Assembly (NCBI GenBank): GCA_030592025.1
Contig: JAUUZX010000102.1
Span: 1-6,170 of the forward strand
Direction of reading: 5' to 3'
DNA length: 6,170 bases
Source of the DNA: a bacterium
GTDB taxonomy: Bacteria > Krumholzibacteriota > Krumholzibacteria > LZORAL124-64-63
A program made the translations under genes and the position numbers. Below, piece after piece: positions 5,985 through 6,170 of this stretch. The notes beneath the pieces were generated by a model, which saw nothing but the letters and a program-made list of their open reading frames with translations, was not told the origin of the DNA and searched no databases. Numbering within the stretch: the stretch's first letter is position 1; each line of letters starts with the position of its first letter.

Positions 5985-6170
5985 CGGGAAAACTGCAACT
6001 GACCCTCGTCCTGGGGCGACCGGTGCGCTACCGCGTGCGCCGGTCGCCCCAGGCGCGTAAAATCGGGGTCGAGGTATCGGCGCGGGACGGCCTGGTGGTC
6101 GTAGTCCCCAAGCGGGCCGCCGCCGGCACCGTCGACGAGGCCCTGCGCCATTGGGTCACTTGGATCGACC
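5981..6170 (+). CDS. YgjP/DUF45-type metallopeptidase, N-terminal part (3' end beyond window)
   Basis: GTG at 5981-5983 overlaps the transporter's TGA as GTGA. The frame stays open to the window edge for 63 codons, reading MTGKLQLTLVLGRPVRYRVR and onward. The pattern V-x-Y-x-V-R-R-S-P-Q-A-R-K-I-x-V-x-V, then GLVVVVPKRA and an amphipathic stretch ending HWVTWID, is the typical N-terminus of the YgjP-like (DUF45/M48-related) metallopeptidase domain. In this family a catalytic HExxH motif comes about 100 residues later, outside this window, so activity cannot be confirmed. AAGGAG (5964-5969) lies 11 nt upstream of the GTG, a long spacing, so translation is probably coupled to the transporter gene. 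An ATG start is not available nearby. A strong inverted repeat covers codons 10-25. Confidence 0.72.
   Translation, partial: MTGKLQLTLVLGRPVRYRVRRSPQARKIGVEVSARDGLVVVVPKRAAAGTVDEALRHWVTWID
6010..6053. repeat. Perfect 14-bp inverted repeat inside the 5' end of the metallopeptidase gene
   Basis: CCTGGGGCGACCGG (6010-6023) and CCGGTCGCCCCAGG (6040-6053) are exact reverse complements separated by 16 nt. In RNA the pairing extends inward by five more pairs (U-G, G-C, C-G, G-U, C-G), giving a 19-bp stem with the six-base loop UACCGC (6029-6034). No U-run follows, so it is not a canonical terminator. It lies wholly within coding sequence that fits the protein family. Confidence 0.8.

Noticed and set aside
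1..6170. CRISPR arrays, tRNA or rRNA genes, insertion sequences, integrase or attachment sites.
   Set aside because: No regularly spaced repeats, cloverleaf, transposase motif or flanking terminal repeats seen on reading both strands.

Overview
The window is a G+C-rich (by eye about two-thirds), densely packed bacterial segment. The genes have clear Shine-Dalgarno sites and stop/start overlaps. One iron-sulfur subunit carries a Tat export signal, which points to an organism with a periplasm and a Tat pathway, most simply a Gram-negative. Nothing in the sequence fixes the phylum.

Layout: (1) 2-523 (+), the 3' part of a hemolysin III / TrhA (PAQR-like) membrane protein. (2) 531-4447 (-), a three-gene operon for a molybdenum hydroxylase of the xanthine dehydrogenase / aldehyde oxidoreductase family. 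It is transcribed leftward in the order [2Fe-2S] subunit with Tat signal, molybdopterin (catalytic) subunit, FAD (plus probable [4Fe-4S]) subunit. (3) 4448-4628, a 181-bp divergent intergenic region with a good sigma70-type promoter reading right, a weak candidate reading left, and short motifs shared by the two leaders. (4) 4629-5984 (+), a 12-helix transporter of the proton-dependent oligopeptide (POT/PTR2) branch of the major facilitator superfamily. (5) 5981-6170 (+), the start of a YgjP/DUF45-type metallopeptidase gene. It overlaps the transporter stop codon, has a GTG start and runs off the window. A strong perfect inverted repeat lies near its 5' end.

How the genes work together: the three minus-strand products should assemble into one heterotrimeric enzyme resembling E. 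coli PaoABC (YagTSR). It would oxidise an aldehyde or N-heterocycle at the Mo centre and pass electrons through the Fe-S clusters to FAD or a downstream acceptor, with the Tat signal on the small subunit carrying the folded complex to the periplasm. The gene order (Fe-S, Mo, FAD) differs from paoABC (Fe-S, FAD, Mo), and no XdhC/PaoD-type maturation gene is visible here. The transporter is divergent from this operon, and similar motifs in both leaders hint at shared control, but no functional link is shown. The hemolysin III gene converges on the operon, and a hairpin spans both stop codons.

I see no clearly undescribed system. The most notable structures are the paired leader motifs and the inverted repeat at the start of the metallopeptidase gene.
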